Below the pieces are notes generated by a model. The model saw nothing but the letters and a program-made list of their open reading frames with translations. It had not been told where the DNA came from and did no database searches. Source: Sclerodactyla briareus (Eukaryota; Echinodermata; Holothuroidea; Dendrochirotida; Sclerodactylidae). Taken from it: a stretch of DNA of 64,000 nucleotides. The stretch spans positions 124,001 through 188,000 of the forward strand of contig JAODTK010000411.1 in assembly GCA_026419785.1 (NCBI GenBank). Direction: 5' to 3'. Shown one piece after another: positions 11,217-22,249 of this stretch (position 1 is its first letter; every line of letters begins with the position of its first letter). The translations under genes were made by a program, and so were the position numbers.

Positions 11217-11460
11217 GGTGTGTGTGTCACACTTTCTCGTGAGCAGGATATCTTTCGAACGGCAGGTGGCAATTGCGACAAAATTTTCAGGGTAGCATTC
11301 GGGTTGGGTGAACACGATCTGATTAGATGTTTGGCACGCAAGTCACTAATTGAGGAGGTACTTAGCCTATTTTATGTAATTCATTGTTAGGCTCGTGAGC
11401 AGATTACGGATGAACCGTAGGTGCTATAGTGACTTGGTTTGGCACTAGATGAACTGATGA
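11081..11460 (+). repeat. Hairpin-(TG)n module, copy 2
   Basis: A hairpin (CTCGCCTGAAT at 11,081-11,091 against ATTCAGGAGGAG at 11,095-11,106) is followed after about 21 bases by a (TG)n tract to 11,228. The conserved block 'gagcaggatatctttcgaac' and 'gaacacgatctgattaga' come next. The last block recurs at 25,310 in the same relative position. Histidine/threonine or valine/cysteine ORFs over the tract are artefacts. Confidence 0.8.
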
Positions 11461-11500
11461 ATTTTCAGCGTAAAAAATACGGCATCAAAGTCAAGTCGGG

Positions 11501-13650
11501 GTCAAAAACTAGTTTTCTGGCCATAACATGGGAACCAAATGTCTGCCTAGGTGGGATGTGCACCATTGTGATTCACTCGTTGACCTCCATCTGTGTGACC
11601 TTTGACCTCAATTTGACCTTTACCATGTTTTTGGCCGAATCTGATTTTCGTGACCATTTTCGGATCTCGAAGGTACCATCTGATCAAAACGGACCATAAT
11701 TTGACCCCATGTGACCTTTGTGCGTGAAGATATCAGAGGTCAAAGTTTTTCCATTCGAAAATTAGTACAGTTTAGGATGTCCCATAGTGATTTGTCATAG
11801 TGATTTTTAGAATCAGCTGTCAAACTACCCCTGATAATGAGGTCAAAAGGTTCAATTATCGAATAAATGTACTTATTTTTAGAGTTACAGGGCAAAGAAA
11901 ATTAAAACAATTTTTGATTGTGACCGAGCTCCTCCGTGTGCTGAATAGACGAAACGAACTCCCGCGTCTGTGGCACGCAGGTTCGCAGTTACCAGAGGGT
12001 TCAAAGGTTGGTTTTTAACCTTTCTCTGGCAATATCCAGTGCAGTATACTTGGGATCATAAGCTTGTAGGCCTGCGTGCATCTCATCGAGAGTAACATTT
12101 TTCATCAAAACTGACATGTCATCAAAGGTCGTTCAAGGTCACTTATGGACGAAAAACTAATATTTTTGGAGACCAACTTACAGTTACCTTGCTTGGCACT
12201 GTAAAAATTTCAGGACAGGGTGTACGTCATGGTGGAGAACATTTTTCATGAAAACCATCATGTCATCAAAGGTCGTTCAAGGTCACTTATGGCATATAAC
12301 TGCCAAATAGTATGTGTTCCTGCAACAACTTCCAGTGACCTTTCCTGATGTGGTTTATATTTCAGGACAGGGTGTGACCCATCTGGGGTTACGTTTTTCA
12401 TAAAAACGGTCACGTCATCCAAGGTCATTAAGGTCAATTTGAGGGTCAAAAACTAGTTTTTTGGCCATAACATGGGAACCAAATGTCTGCCAAGGTTGGG
12501 GTGCGCCATTGTGATCCACTCGTTGACCTCCATCTCTGTGACCTTTGACCTCAATTTGACCTTTACCATATTTTGGGCCGAATCGAATTTTCGTGGCCAT
12601 TTTCGGATCTCAAAGGGTACCTTCTGATCGAAAAGGACCATAATTTGACCCCATGTGACCTTTGTGCGTAAAGATATCAGGGGTCAAAGTTTTCCATTTG
12701 AAATTAATTGCCGTTAGAGTGTTCATAGTGATTCGTCATGGTGATTTTTAGAATGAGCGGGTCAAACTCCCCCTGATAATGAGGTCAAAAGGTCAAAGGT
12801 CAAATATCGAATAAATGTACTTATTTTTAGAGTTACAGTGCAAAGAAATTGAAAATGTCAATTTTTGGATATGTGACAGAGCTCTGTGTGATGAATAGGA
12901 GAAACAAACACCCGCTTCAAGTAGGATCTCGTTTCTCAAGTTACAAGGTGTCAAAGGTTGGTTTTGACACCTTTTTTGCAATAGCATTCGGCCGTATTCT
13001 TCTTCGGGATACTGATGCGCGTAAGACTGCTGTCTCTCGCGAGTAAACATTTTTCCATAAAAAAAACTCTCATGTCATCAAAGGTCATTCAAGGTCAAAT
13101 GACAAAGAACTATTTTTTTTGGGAACAACTCACAGTGACATCGGCTTGCATTGTTGAAATTTCAGGATAGGATGTACATCATGGAGGAGAACATTTTTCA
13201 TAAGAACTGTCATGTCATCAAAGGTCGTTCAAGGTCACTTATGGGCCTAAAACTGCCAAATAGTATGTGCTCCTCGCACAATGCAACTTCCAGTGACATT
13301 TCCTGATGTGGTTTATATTCCAGGACAGGGTGTATCTCATCTAGGGTAACATTTTTCATAAAAAGGGTCAATCATCCAAGGTCATTAAAGGTAAAAAACT
13401 AGTTTTTTGGCCATAACATGGAAACCAAATGTCTGCCGAAGTGGGGAGGTGCGCCGTTGTGATCCACTCGTTGACCCCCATCTGTGTAACCTTGCCCTCA
13501 ATTTGACCTTCACTCTGTTTTTTTGGGCCGAATCAAATTCTAGTGGCCATTTTCGTTCGCCTCAAGGTACCTTCTGATCGAATGGACCCTAATTTGAACC
13601 CATGAGACCACCATCTTTGTGTGAAGATATCAGAGGTGAAATTTTCAGGA
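11501..13650 (+). repeat. AGGTCA-rich tandem array, ~945-bp period
   Basis: Units start with 'gtcaaaaactagtttt' at 11,501 and 12,445 and with a variant at 13,391, giving periods of about 944 and 946 bases. The third unit is partial. Inside each unit lie subrepeats of about 145-155 bases marked by 'acatttttcat...gtcatgtcatcaaaggtc' (12,095, 12,238, 12,391; 13,047, 13,191, 13,349). TGACCTTTGACCT, the perfect complement of a DR1 nuclear-receptor element, occurs at 11,596 and 12,539. AGGTCA triplets with 2- and 1-base spacing lie at 12,782-12,802. All ORFs across it are short and in conflicting frames. Confidence 0.85.
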
Positions 13651-13739
13651 TGGCATCGGGATTAGGTGAACCGATCTATTAGATTTGGGACAAAGTCCAC
13701 TGATTAAGTAAGGGTAATTAAAGCAATTTTTTAATGTAT

Positions 13740-14210
13740 CTGTTGTTCAAGGCTCGTCAGCACGTTTACAGATGAACCGCAGGTGCTTATGGTGACTTGG
13801 TTTCACCATCGATGCGGGATATACGTAGAATGTACGATGAGATATTTCAGCGTCAAATAGGGTAATTAGGATCGTCTCATTTACATAATTTATGCAAAAT
13901 TCAAAAGTTTGTCAATTTTCTCGAAACTGGTGAATAGGTCTACCTTCATGCCGCAAAACTTTTTAAACAGAGCTTCGGGGTCATGGAGGTCATTCCACCT
14001 ACCTAATTTGCATAATTATGTCAAAACTTTAAGTTGCTTGGATTTTTTCTAAACTGGACCTTGTGGGTAGGGTTTACCTTGAGTTCTAACATATTTTATC
14101 ATGGATTCAGGGCCATTCACAGGTTCTAATTTATAATTTTGCAAATTTTTCAAGTTTGCAGGATTTTCGTGAAACTTGTCAGTTTGCAAAAATTGCATAA
14201 TTAAGGCAAC
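13740..14210 (+). repeat. Tail of the compound repeat
   Basis: The block 'ggctcgtcagcacgtttaca gatgaaccg...' at 13,750 repeats the sequence at 11,391, and the stretch 13,860-14,200 ('cataatttatgcaaaattc', 'ttttcgtgaaacttgtc') recurs at 25,500-25,700. Together with the module at 11,081 it frames the tandem array, so the whole of 11.08-14.21 kb may be one composite element. Confidence 0.55.
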
Positions 14211-14299
14211 TTCAGTCACACTTCCACAACCCTTTTACTCCTTTAATAGACATTTTCAATAATTTGTCCTTCCAAATTTGGAAATGTCCCTGTTTAGTA

Positions 14300-14445
14300 T
14301 GGGCCCGTTCTGTGTGAATGCCTAATATACTGAAATCTTTAGAGGCGACACATGGAATTCCTTGGAAATGTTTTGCATGGTGACTAATAGAAGTTAAACA
14401 CTGATCGCGCAACCAGGCGAGACCTTGGGGCGATCGCCCTTGTTT
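14300..14445. repeat. Interspersed repeat 'A', copy 2
   Basis: It shares 'gcatggtgactaatagaag', 'ctgatcgcgcaaccaggcga' and 'ggcgatcgccc' with copy 1 near 1.2 kb, in the same order and spacing. Non-coding. Confidence 0.65.
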
Positions 14446-14767
14446 TATAGGACCCTAGAGGCGGATGGACCAATAGGAATAAAACCTATGATGATCCATG
14501 CTTTTTCCCAAGCTTACATTCTGCGAAATGTTCTACCTACCGTCTTTTTTAGCTCTGTTAGTTATCATGAAAATTTTCCCTGTTGCCAGGTGAGTCTATT
14601 TTTATTATTTATCATCACAGATACCAACAGAGACGCACTTGTAAGAGACAATCCGAGAAAATTCTAAACGCCCATGGATGGCCGCATATGATGCAATCAG
14701 TGACGGAACAATAGTACGATCTCACAGTAACATTTATAAATCTTGATTCCAAAGGCAGAACGACCGT

Positions 14768-15083
14768 GTGATTACTGTAGCAAAAGAAGCCTATGGAGGA
14801 AAGACAACGATCAGGAAACTGTTTTATGACTGGAGCATATCCAAACCCACCACTTGCTTCTGCTATCCCGCAGAGGAATCAGACCGGAGAGGAATCTGTT
14901 CAATATTGTCAAAGAACGATACCATGGCGAGCCTTGGTGAGGATGAAATCGCAAGAATCTGCAGGAGCTACCGCTGTCTCGTTCCAGTCGACAATCTTGA
15001 CTCACATATTCCAAGCTACTCTATTGACCCCCACTCAATCTGAGTTGCTACATCATTTCGATGAGCATTATGGTGAAAAATGA
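14768..15083 (+). other. ORF-dense stretch of unknown status
   Basis: Two plus-strand frames (14,768-15,043 and 14,793-15,083) and one minus frame (14,811-15,014) are open together over about 200 bases. I recognise no domain in any of them. A possible acceptor (ccaaaggcag) lies at about 14,757. One frame could be a host exon, but overlapping openness on both strands makes chance equally likely. Confidence 0.2.
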
Positions 15084-15362
15084 TTAATAATGTCCGATTG
15101 CGGTTCAGTTCGTGTCACGAGACTGTCCCCAGTGTGACACCTTATTTGATAAACCGTACACAACAGTGACTTTGAACGGCACGATCGATACCCCAATGTA
15201 ATATAAAAATCGAAAGCTAATAGAACAATTTGTCTGACATTTGGCCTTTTCTTTTCTTCACGTTGACATAGTACGGATCAAATCTCAGGCTCCAAACCAC
15301 ACTTTAGAACCCAACGCAATGCAGAAGTATCGCTTTGAATGTCTAGAGGTTTAGTGCTGGGG

Positions 15363-15470
15363 TCGAGTCTCTCAATCCTAGTCCGATTCATCAGTTCCTA
15401 GTCCGATTCCGAGTCCTCGAGTTTCCGAGTCCGAGTCACAGTGTCCGAGTCCGAGTCCTCGAGTCCTTAT
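15363..15470 (+). repeat. Degenerate (GAGTCC)n hexamer repeat
   Basis: GAGTCC, CGAGTCC and GTCCGATT units recur across about 100 bases, giving a Ser/Glu dipeptide run in one frame. The same hexamer family returns at 17,640-17,775, partly in inverted arrangement. The dipeptide ORF is a by-product. Confidence 0.7.
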
Positions 15471-16054
15471 GCAAATTTGACCTGTACTATTTACAAATTA
15501 AGGGCAAAACTTAACAATATTTGCTATATATCGGGCATTGTTTTGAAAGCAGCGGCTACTGGTCGACAATATACTGACATAACGAGAACTTTGAAAGAGT
15601 ACTGGGACTGGTCATACCTCATGCCGAATATCAAAGGTCTAATGATTTTACTCCGATAGCTGAGATGTACTTGGCAATAATGACTATACTTTAGGTGATT
15701 TAGGTGTCTTGTATGCCTGACTCCATGGAGCGATACAGGGACACATTCCAATGGAAAATGTGACATTATGAATTTGAAAATCAATTTGTGAAATATCGAT
15801 GGCCATGTATTAACTATCATTGAAAAGCTTAGGAGAGAATGAAATTGATCTTCCACGTCATCTACTTTTGTCATGAGGATTTCTTCATTCATTGAACCCA
15901 ATTCCTCCCCTCCCTGTGAATCACTCTTTTAATTCACATACATTATTATTCACTCCTGGTACCTACGTCACTATTCGTTATATGTGGCATGCCACATGAA
16001 TAAAATGAGCTGAGCATATCGATCAAAGCATATCGAAGTTTCCGGGGCTCACCA
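15471..16054. other. Unassigned sequence
   Basis: Open frames on both strands overlap here (for example 15,524-15,901 minus) without a recognisable motif. I see no supported gene or repeat. Confidence 0.3.
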
Positions 16055-16992
16055 GTAATGGGAACGGGGGTGGCAGTCCCCCCACTTTTCGAAGTGGGGG
16101 GGTATCATAAAATTCGTTTGTCCCCCCACTTTTCCGGACCGTAATAAAATTAATAGGCACATGACCGATTTTGATTCTCTAACTGATTCAATTTTTGTCT
16201 TACCGAACAATAATCGCGTTGGGAATTGTCTTAAGTCCACTAATTCCAGAAGCGGACCCCAGGTGAATATCTGGACCCGACTAGGGCGAAGTGGAGGATT
16301 ACCCAGTTGCGAATAGCAAAAAGTGACATTTCCAAGTGTAGGCGGCAATGGCGTTTTATTCCAGGCGTTGGAGGCAAAATATGTGATGTTTCGAATAATT
16401 TTGTTAACTCGATGCCTATTTCAGAAGCCTTGGAGGCAGACTGTCCCCTCCCCCCAACCAGTAGGAGATAAAATTCGTGGAAAATTCGGAAGGAAAAAAG
16501 CAAAGTGAAGAAAATGCCAGACTTTTTTGCAGACTTATTTCGATAAAATGCCCGGAAACAGCATGTATTTTTTCAGCGCGCTTCGCGCGCGGCCGGTAGT
16601 TTCCAAGGATCTGGATTGTAAAATTCGGGAAAATTTCTGCTCCAAAATTGGAAGTGGTCCGTACGCCTATGGCTCTTCCTTTCGATCACCACCAGAGACC
16701 GTTCGGTAGACCTCTGACATCCCACGCAACAAAAGCCAGAGTAGAAAAGTGATAAAGAATACCATGTGTGATATTCGGTAAATCATTAATTCCACAATGA
16801 CAACTCTTGTCTGTCTTTACTCAAATCAACATGTAGATGGGTGTATTGAGCTGGCAAAGTGCCGTTTCCGCAGATCTGAAGGGTAGAAATCTGAAATTTT
16901 CTTGCGTACGATTCGCGCCAACGTGGTGGCGCTCGCCGCTTAGATGTAATTGCACGATGGTCCCCCACTTTTCCCAAACGGGACCGACGCCC
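16055..16992. mobile_element. Non-autonomous TIR element 'B', copy 1
   Basis: It aligns from end to end with 61,813-62,706. Shared landmarks in order are 'ccccccacttttccggaccg', 'tccaggcgttg', 'tttctgctcc', 'gtccgtacgcc', 'cccacgcaa', 'cacatgtagatgggtg', 'cgcgccaacg', 'ggtggcgct' and a terminal 'gacgcccc'. The left end is C/G-rich with a hairpin (cccccacttttcgaagtggggg). No transposase is encoded. Copies differ by many indels. The end sequence links it to the short 55,087-55,334 element. Confidence 0.75.
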
Positions 16993-17639
16993 CTGCGAAA
17001 GTGTACTGCAAAGTTCGCGGGGGCAAAAGCAATGCACCAATGAATAATAGAGAATTACAACCGCCTGCGGTAAACTTACGTCAGATCTATTCACATGATT
17101 TACCATGGAGGCAGAAAAGTAGAACTCACCCGCTGTCAGTTACGATAACGGAATATGAGGCACATGGTTAGGAACGTATCCTAACATACATTGGCAAAGT
17201 TGAGGTGAGAGCTAGGTATAAATCTTACCGAAAAAAGGGATTCCAGGTGCGTTAATTTTCGTGTTATGAGCATTATAAACAGAAATAATGCGTAACGTTC
17301 GGTCGGGTTAGCAGGTATCACATCATTTGATTCGATTAAACAAAAATTATGGATATATTTTTCCAGAGGTATTAATAATGAAAACAGTTTTTTTTTCTAA
17401 CTAGCAAATTCCGGCACTGTATAGTTTTTGGAGATGTATCTGTTATATAATAATCGATAAGTGACCGTAAAACTTGCGAGCGTGTGAGAAGATTGTAATT
17501 CCCTCCTGATTTAGACATCAGGGCGTCGGAAGACGTGGGAACAGTTTGGCTACTTTTTTGGTAGAGCGTCGTGCGTATTATTTCAATTGTCCTAATTGTA
17601 CGATGCGAAAATCCAAGTTCTGTATTTTAAAAATAGAGG

Positions 17640-17775
17640 ACTGGACCGGACTCGGACCGCGTCCCCGAGTCCTTTGGGTCGAGTCCGAGTCCGAATCATT
17701 GAACTTCGAGACCGAGGCCCTGAAAAAAAAAAAAAGGACTCGGGACCGAGACCGGACTCGCGTCCTTCAGCACTG
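17640..17775. repeat. GAGTCC repeat in inverted arrangement
   Basis: GAGTCC units on the left (about 17,665-17,695) and GGACTC units on the right (about 17,742-17,760) flank a poly-A run, so the stretch can fold back on itself. Arg/Asp and Ser/Glu rich ORFs over it are by-products of the hexamer. Confidence 0.65.
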
Positions 17776-18092
17776 CTAGAGGTGTCGGAAGTCCGCAGGA
17801 ACATGGCCGCCGGAAATGTATGCCGCGCACAAATGCTTGCTACTCAAAGTGAATAAGCCCCAAAACACGATTGATGTCGTTTAGACTGCAGACGTCTACA
17901 TCCAGTTAACTTACAAATTGATTGCGTAATATCAGGTAATGCCATAGGATGGTTAACAAACGAGATTTGGCAGAACCCTACGAGAGAGCAAGATAAATAC
18001 TGTGCCTCTTCCCGGCCATGTGTTTCCTATTTAGAAGTTCCTTATTAGAGAGCTCCGATGTGTGGATCGGATTGCTTACAGTAGAAGTATTA
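17776..18092. other. Unassigned sequence
   Basis: Nothing recognisable in about 320 bases. Confidence 0.3.
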
Positions 18093-19339
18093 AGGGTTGT
18101 TCACACCAGTACGATACGATACGATAATTTTTATTAAACGTCAGGTTGGAAAATGTTTCAAAAACTTTATCGTACGATAAAGTTATCAGACGTCGAGTTA
18201 AATTGCGAACGCAGTTGAGTGATAAAATTACGCAATTAGGCAAAGAGAGGAACGAAGGAAAGTGGGGTTTGACGATGAAATAGGGGTTTGAGGGAGTATT
18301 GGGTGGGGTGATCATACAAAAAAAATCAATATTGAGGTACCAGAAAGGCCTCAAACGCCGCGATTGAGATGATCGGCCGTAATGTTGTCATACATTGCGA
18401 GCATACAAAGCCACATACAAAGCCATGGTTTTAGCTTTTGAATCGGAATGCCGTTACATATACTATACTGCGCGATCAGTGCGGTGATGGGGGAGGGGCG
18501 TGGTGCGTTTTGACATCCGTCTCAGAAGCATGAGGAATTGAGGAAAGACAGATGAGTTAGGAATAGGCAGGAAAGAAAAACAGAGGGAGAAGTGGTGAGG
18601 GAAGGAAAAACGGGCGGGTGCCAGAAAAACGAATTCCCTCCACCCTGCCTAACCCCAACAAAATACCCTATCATGTTTTTTTAGCGTATATCCCCACTGC
18701 CCCCGAAAAATTCCCTACTGAGTTTATGCGGACAATTATGTGCGGCCCCGCTCCTACTGGGGCTTTTGGGTTGGCGCCGCCCCTGGACGGGAGACCCCCC
18801 AAACAGGAATGTCTTGTAGGTCAGTGAAGATAGTAGCATGGTGGCTGGTAGGTGGAGCAGTATACTATTTATGTATGGTGTGAAGACAGGGTCCAAGGAA
18901 ATCAGGACGAAAGTTATCGACCGACTTTCCGGGTGGATTCGGTGTCATAGGTTTGCATTTCTGCTTTTGAAGTATAAGCAGCTCTAGGAGGAAACAAAAG
19001 ACTCCACGTTTGAGAAAAATAGAGTATGTTGTCGATTCCTTGTGAAAAGGGCAACAAACCTGCTATCGCACCCCAAGTCATGAAAAAGACACAGCCTCCC
19101 AATTGTTTCAAAATTGACATTCTCTGATTTTCAAAAACTCTTCCGACCAAGCTTTTCCACCGCCTGAGGTGACAAACGGGGAACTTTGACTTTTTTCAAA
19201 CTCGCTCTCACTATACAGCGCCGACACGTCCGATTAAAATTATCAGACGAATTTTCATCGCACTACTGTGAACACTCCCTCCGAGAACAAAAAAAAACAC
19301 AAAAATATCGTAACGTTTCGAACTAGTGTGAACAGCGCT
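18093..19339. mobile_element. 1.25 kb TIR element, possibly Harbinger-like
   Basis: The left end AGGGTTGTTCACACCAGTAC matches the reverse complement of the right end, AGCGCTGTTCACACTAGTTC, and the inner flanks also correspond ('ttatcagacg' near both ends). Flanking triplets are TTA (left) and TCA (right), close to the 3-bp TWA duplication of PIF/Harbinger elements but not a perfect match. The interior has no recognisable transposase; a GC-rich piece at 18,740-18,800 may be a nested insertion. Confidence 0.6.
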
Positions 19340-20599
19340 TCAATTGTGGGTTGTGTGCATTTAATGTGGGGCAGTTTCTGGAACCATTCGGGAAGAGATT
19401 AATGTTGGGGTGGGGAGGGGGCTGAGGAATCCCGCGGATGGCACCCCACGGAAGGGAACTTATCGAATGGGAGTCAGGGAAGACAAGTATGCCCGATCAT
19501 TGTCTGTTTTCTTTCAATGAATGCACATGATGCCCCTTTCCTTTGCCATGATAGAGGGCTGAATAGTCAATTAGTTCTTCAGCTGCGCGGGACGAATTTC
19601 GAGCAGGATAATTTCAATTGTAGAATTTCTAAATGATATTGATGTTAATTCTGCGTAAACTAAGTTATCTGACATCTTTATGAACCATTATAATCGTCAT
19701 TTCCCCTCACTGCTAAGAAGATGAGTTATGAGATTAAGAAGGATTAGTATACTTATTGGCACTTTATGTAGCACAAAGAATGAGCTTTTCAAGAAAATAC
19801 AAGCGACACGCTTCCGACGTCGATAAAACGAAATACAAGAGATGTAAGAAGAGACATTATTCTATATCCGTCTGTTCAGTTAATCACTACAAGTTTTTCA
19901 CAAGAAAACGTGAAGAAATAGAACATTAAACTAATGTGATAAACGAAAGAGATTGTCGTAAGTTGATAAGTGAATTGCTTGAAAATTGTTGTTTTAATAA
20001 ATATACTGTACTTGTAATCATTTTCACGGCTTACTTTGTTGATGACCTTGGCCATGCTTTCAGTCCCTCTATTCTGCAGAGGGCACCACTGTCATTTAAG
20101 AATTATTTACCCACTATCAATGCTCATAGTCTGTTACCTCATTCTACTGATGAACGAGGAATAGTAAAGTGGGTCTTGTCAAGGATCCTAAAAGCATTAG
20201 TCCGAGGCATGATAGTACCCACTGCAAGGTTATCAGAACAGTTAGTTTTTTAATTTTAGTCGTCCTTCAACCATTTTTAATTAACATATTCATTCGCAAA
20301 GAAGGCATTATTAAAGGGGATATGGTGATCGAAAAATTGTTCGTTGTTGTTCCCTATTATTATATACAAGGAGAAAGATAGGAAGCTGAGAAAAATAATC
20401 ACAGGCCTCCTGTCTCAGGTTACATGTATAATCGACAATCCTTTGACTCACCCCCTCACCATAGAATTAACGCGTTAGTTAAGTTTTGTTTCACGCCATA
20501 ATATAATATCGAATGATAAGGGTGGACTTTTTACCAGTATGGACTACGCGCCATGGGATAAGTATCCTATGAGAAGGTTGCGGCTTCGTAGCAAGCAAC
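19340..20599. other. Unassigned sequence upstream of LINE RT fragment
   Basis: Plus-strand open frames at 19,936-20,253 and 20,169-20,381 might be decayed LINE sequence upstream of the reverse transcriptase at 20.6 kb, but I recognise no endonuclease or linker motif in them. Confidence 0.3.
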
Positions 20600-21000
20600 G
20601 TTATCCAGCGTGTGGGGGTTCCTTAAATCTTAACGGGGCGTTTGATGCTCTCAACCACAATATACTTCTTCCTATAAAGTAAAATCAATACCTCGTGAGT
20701 GAAACCTCCCTCTCCTGGTTAACTAATTATTATCTTTCTAACAAGGAGTCAATTGCACAGTAATTTTTTTTAACTAATAAGCCCTCTGCTCTTAATTTCA
20801 CACTACCGGTGTTCCACGGGGCGCTGCTCTCCATCTGTTCTTATTCATATTAATGCTATCCACATAGCAGCAGGCATTTGAAATCCATCCCTTTATGCGG
20901 CGAACTAGCATTCTATTTACGATGACAGACATTCTGGAGTCTCTAATCAATGTCCTTGATATAGAATTTGTGTCTGTAACAAACTGGTTTAGAGCCACTG
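20600..21000 (+). mobile_element. LINE (L2/CR1/jockey-type) reverse transcriptase fragment
   Basis: Non-LTR reverse transcriptase blocks appear in order on the plus strand: GAFDALNHNILL (motif A, 20,637-20,672), SWLTNYYLSNKES (the 'W-F-x-x-Y-L-x-N-R' block, about 20,716-20,755), 'VPRGALLS' (the G-V-P-Q-G-S block, about 20,810-20,835), and TSILFTMTDILES after a damaged Y-A-D-D (about 20,895-20,940), ending VTNWFRATG at about 20,970-21,000. The spacing is right for one palm domain, but the blocks fall in several frames and carry stops. The A(D)D catalytic pair is damaged. Fingers and thumb are not recognisable. Confidence 0.85.
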
Positions 21001-21863
21001 GTCATATCATGGCATTATCCAACCAGATCAGTTGGGTCAAAGTCATGTGTGTGATAACATACCCAGTATTGTCAACGTAATGACAGATGACTCAAGGGTG
21101 TTGTACATACAGTAAAGGGGAGAATTGAATTCTGCCAATTAGATGTAATGCTATTCTAGATCGCGACTTTCCACCAATTTCACTGAATTATACTTGCATA
21201 TTATAAATACTTGTCATCAAAAAAATATCTGAAACCGGATATAAGTTTCATCAGCCGTTAAAAAATTCAACAACTGCCTCTAGTCTGGGTAACAGAATAT
21301 CGTGGTTCTGAGCCTGAGTTATTACGTACGTGTAAGCTTCAAATCGGGTAAACCACCCCCACCCAATTACCAGTCAGCCAGTTACTCAAGTGGGCGGGGC
21401 AGCAAGGAGGCCTAAGTCAAACCGGGACGAAGTAAATTAATTTCTCACATGAAAAGGCTTCATGAAACTCTACGTGCTGATGATGAATGTGCTTGTATAT
21501 ATGAGCGACCATACGCCGCGATAATGTTGTTAATGCACATGTATACTCCAGTATTCCGTGTACCTCATTGATATAATATTTGATTTTCCTTTGTCCTAAC
21601 GTATATATGTCCTACTATTGCAATGTAGAATCGTATAGAAATGAAAATGCACAGAATTGGAGAGTATACGCCACCCACGTGCTAAAGGGGTACCTGGGAG
21701 GTGATTTGAAGAGTAGCGAGCGCGTATGTTTTTTTTTTTTATTTTGGCAGCCCTATTGGGAAGTCCCCCGGGGGAGGGGACACGATGAAGGGAACGTACT
21801 GGAATGGCGTCGGGGGAGAACAGAGGGGTGCTATATAGTACGGGTGTGGTGACAAGTCACTAA
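21001..21863 (+). other. Unassigned sequence between LINE RT and LINE tail
   Basis: About 860 bases with no motif I recognise. The distance from the RT motif to the tail at 21,865 would suit the C-terminal part of a CR1/L2 ORF, so this may be a decayed remainder of the same element. A poly-T run lies at 21,729-21,740. Confidence 0.3.
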
Positions 21864-21864
21864 A

Positions 21865-21985
21865 ATGATCCGGGGTCATTATCTGTAAGCGCTTTGAGCA
21901 TGTCTTCGACGTGGAAAGCCGCTGCTATATAAGAACGAGATTTATTATTATTATCTTATTATTAATTATATATTGTAGCCGGCAA
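21865..21985 (+). mobile_element. LINE/SINE-type 3' tail with (ATT)n end
   Basis: The block 'gtaagcgctttgagcatgtc' followed by 'gctgctatataagaacgaga' and an (ATT)n run is the widespread 3' tail style of LINEs and their SINE partners (AAGCGCTTTGAG ... AAGCGCTATATAA). It lies about 0.9 kb downstream of the RT fragment at 20.6-21.0 kb, which would fit the same element. The same tail occurs in reverse inside the MITEs at 51.4 and 63.0 kb. Confidence 0.55.
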
Positions 21986-22249
21986 CTTGTTGTGTCAGCT
22001 GTATCCAATACTAGGATTAGCCGCCCTTTGTTCGGGGAATTGGCGTTGTTGTGGCTAGAGACAGCTCAATACTGGAGGATTTGTCCAATGAAAGGTTGGA
22101 ATGTGCCTAGATATTTCTGTTGTGATCTAGTTTCGTATAGTTGGCATTAAGGAAAGGCATCTTAGTGGGCGACCGGTTTTCGTTTTGTGGCTGGAGTTAA
22201 CAGGACTAATTAAACTGACATATTACGTGTTTGTAATCTTTTTGGAGGG

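Noticed and set aside
11027-11341. His/Thr repeat ORF on the minus strand
   Set aside because: Reverse of the (TG)n tract; not a histidine-rich protein.
17592-17804. Arg/Ser/Glu-rich ORFs resembling SR-type proteins
   Set aside because: By-product of the GAGTCC hexamer repeat; several frames give similar biased peptides.
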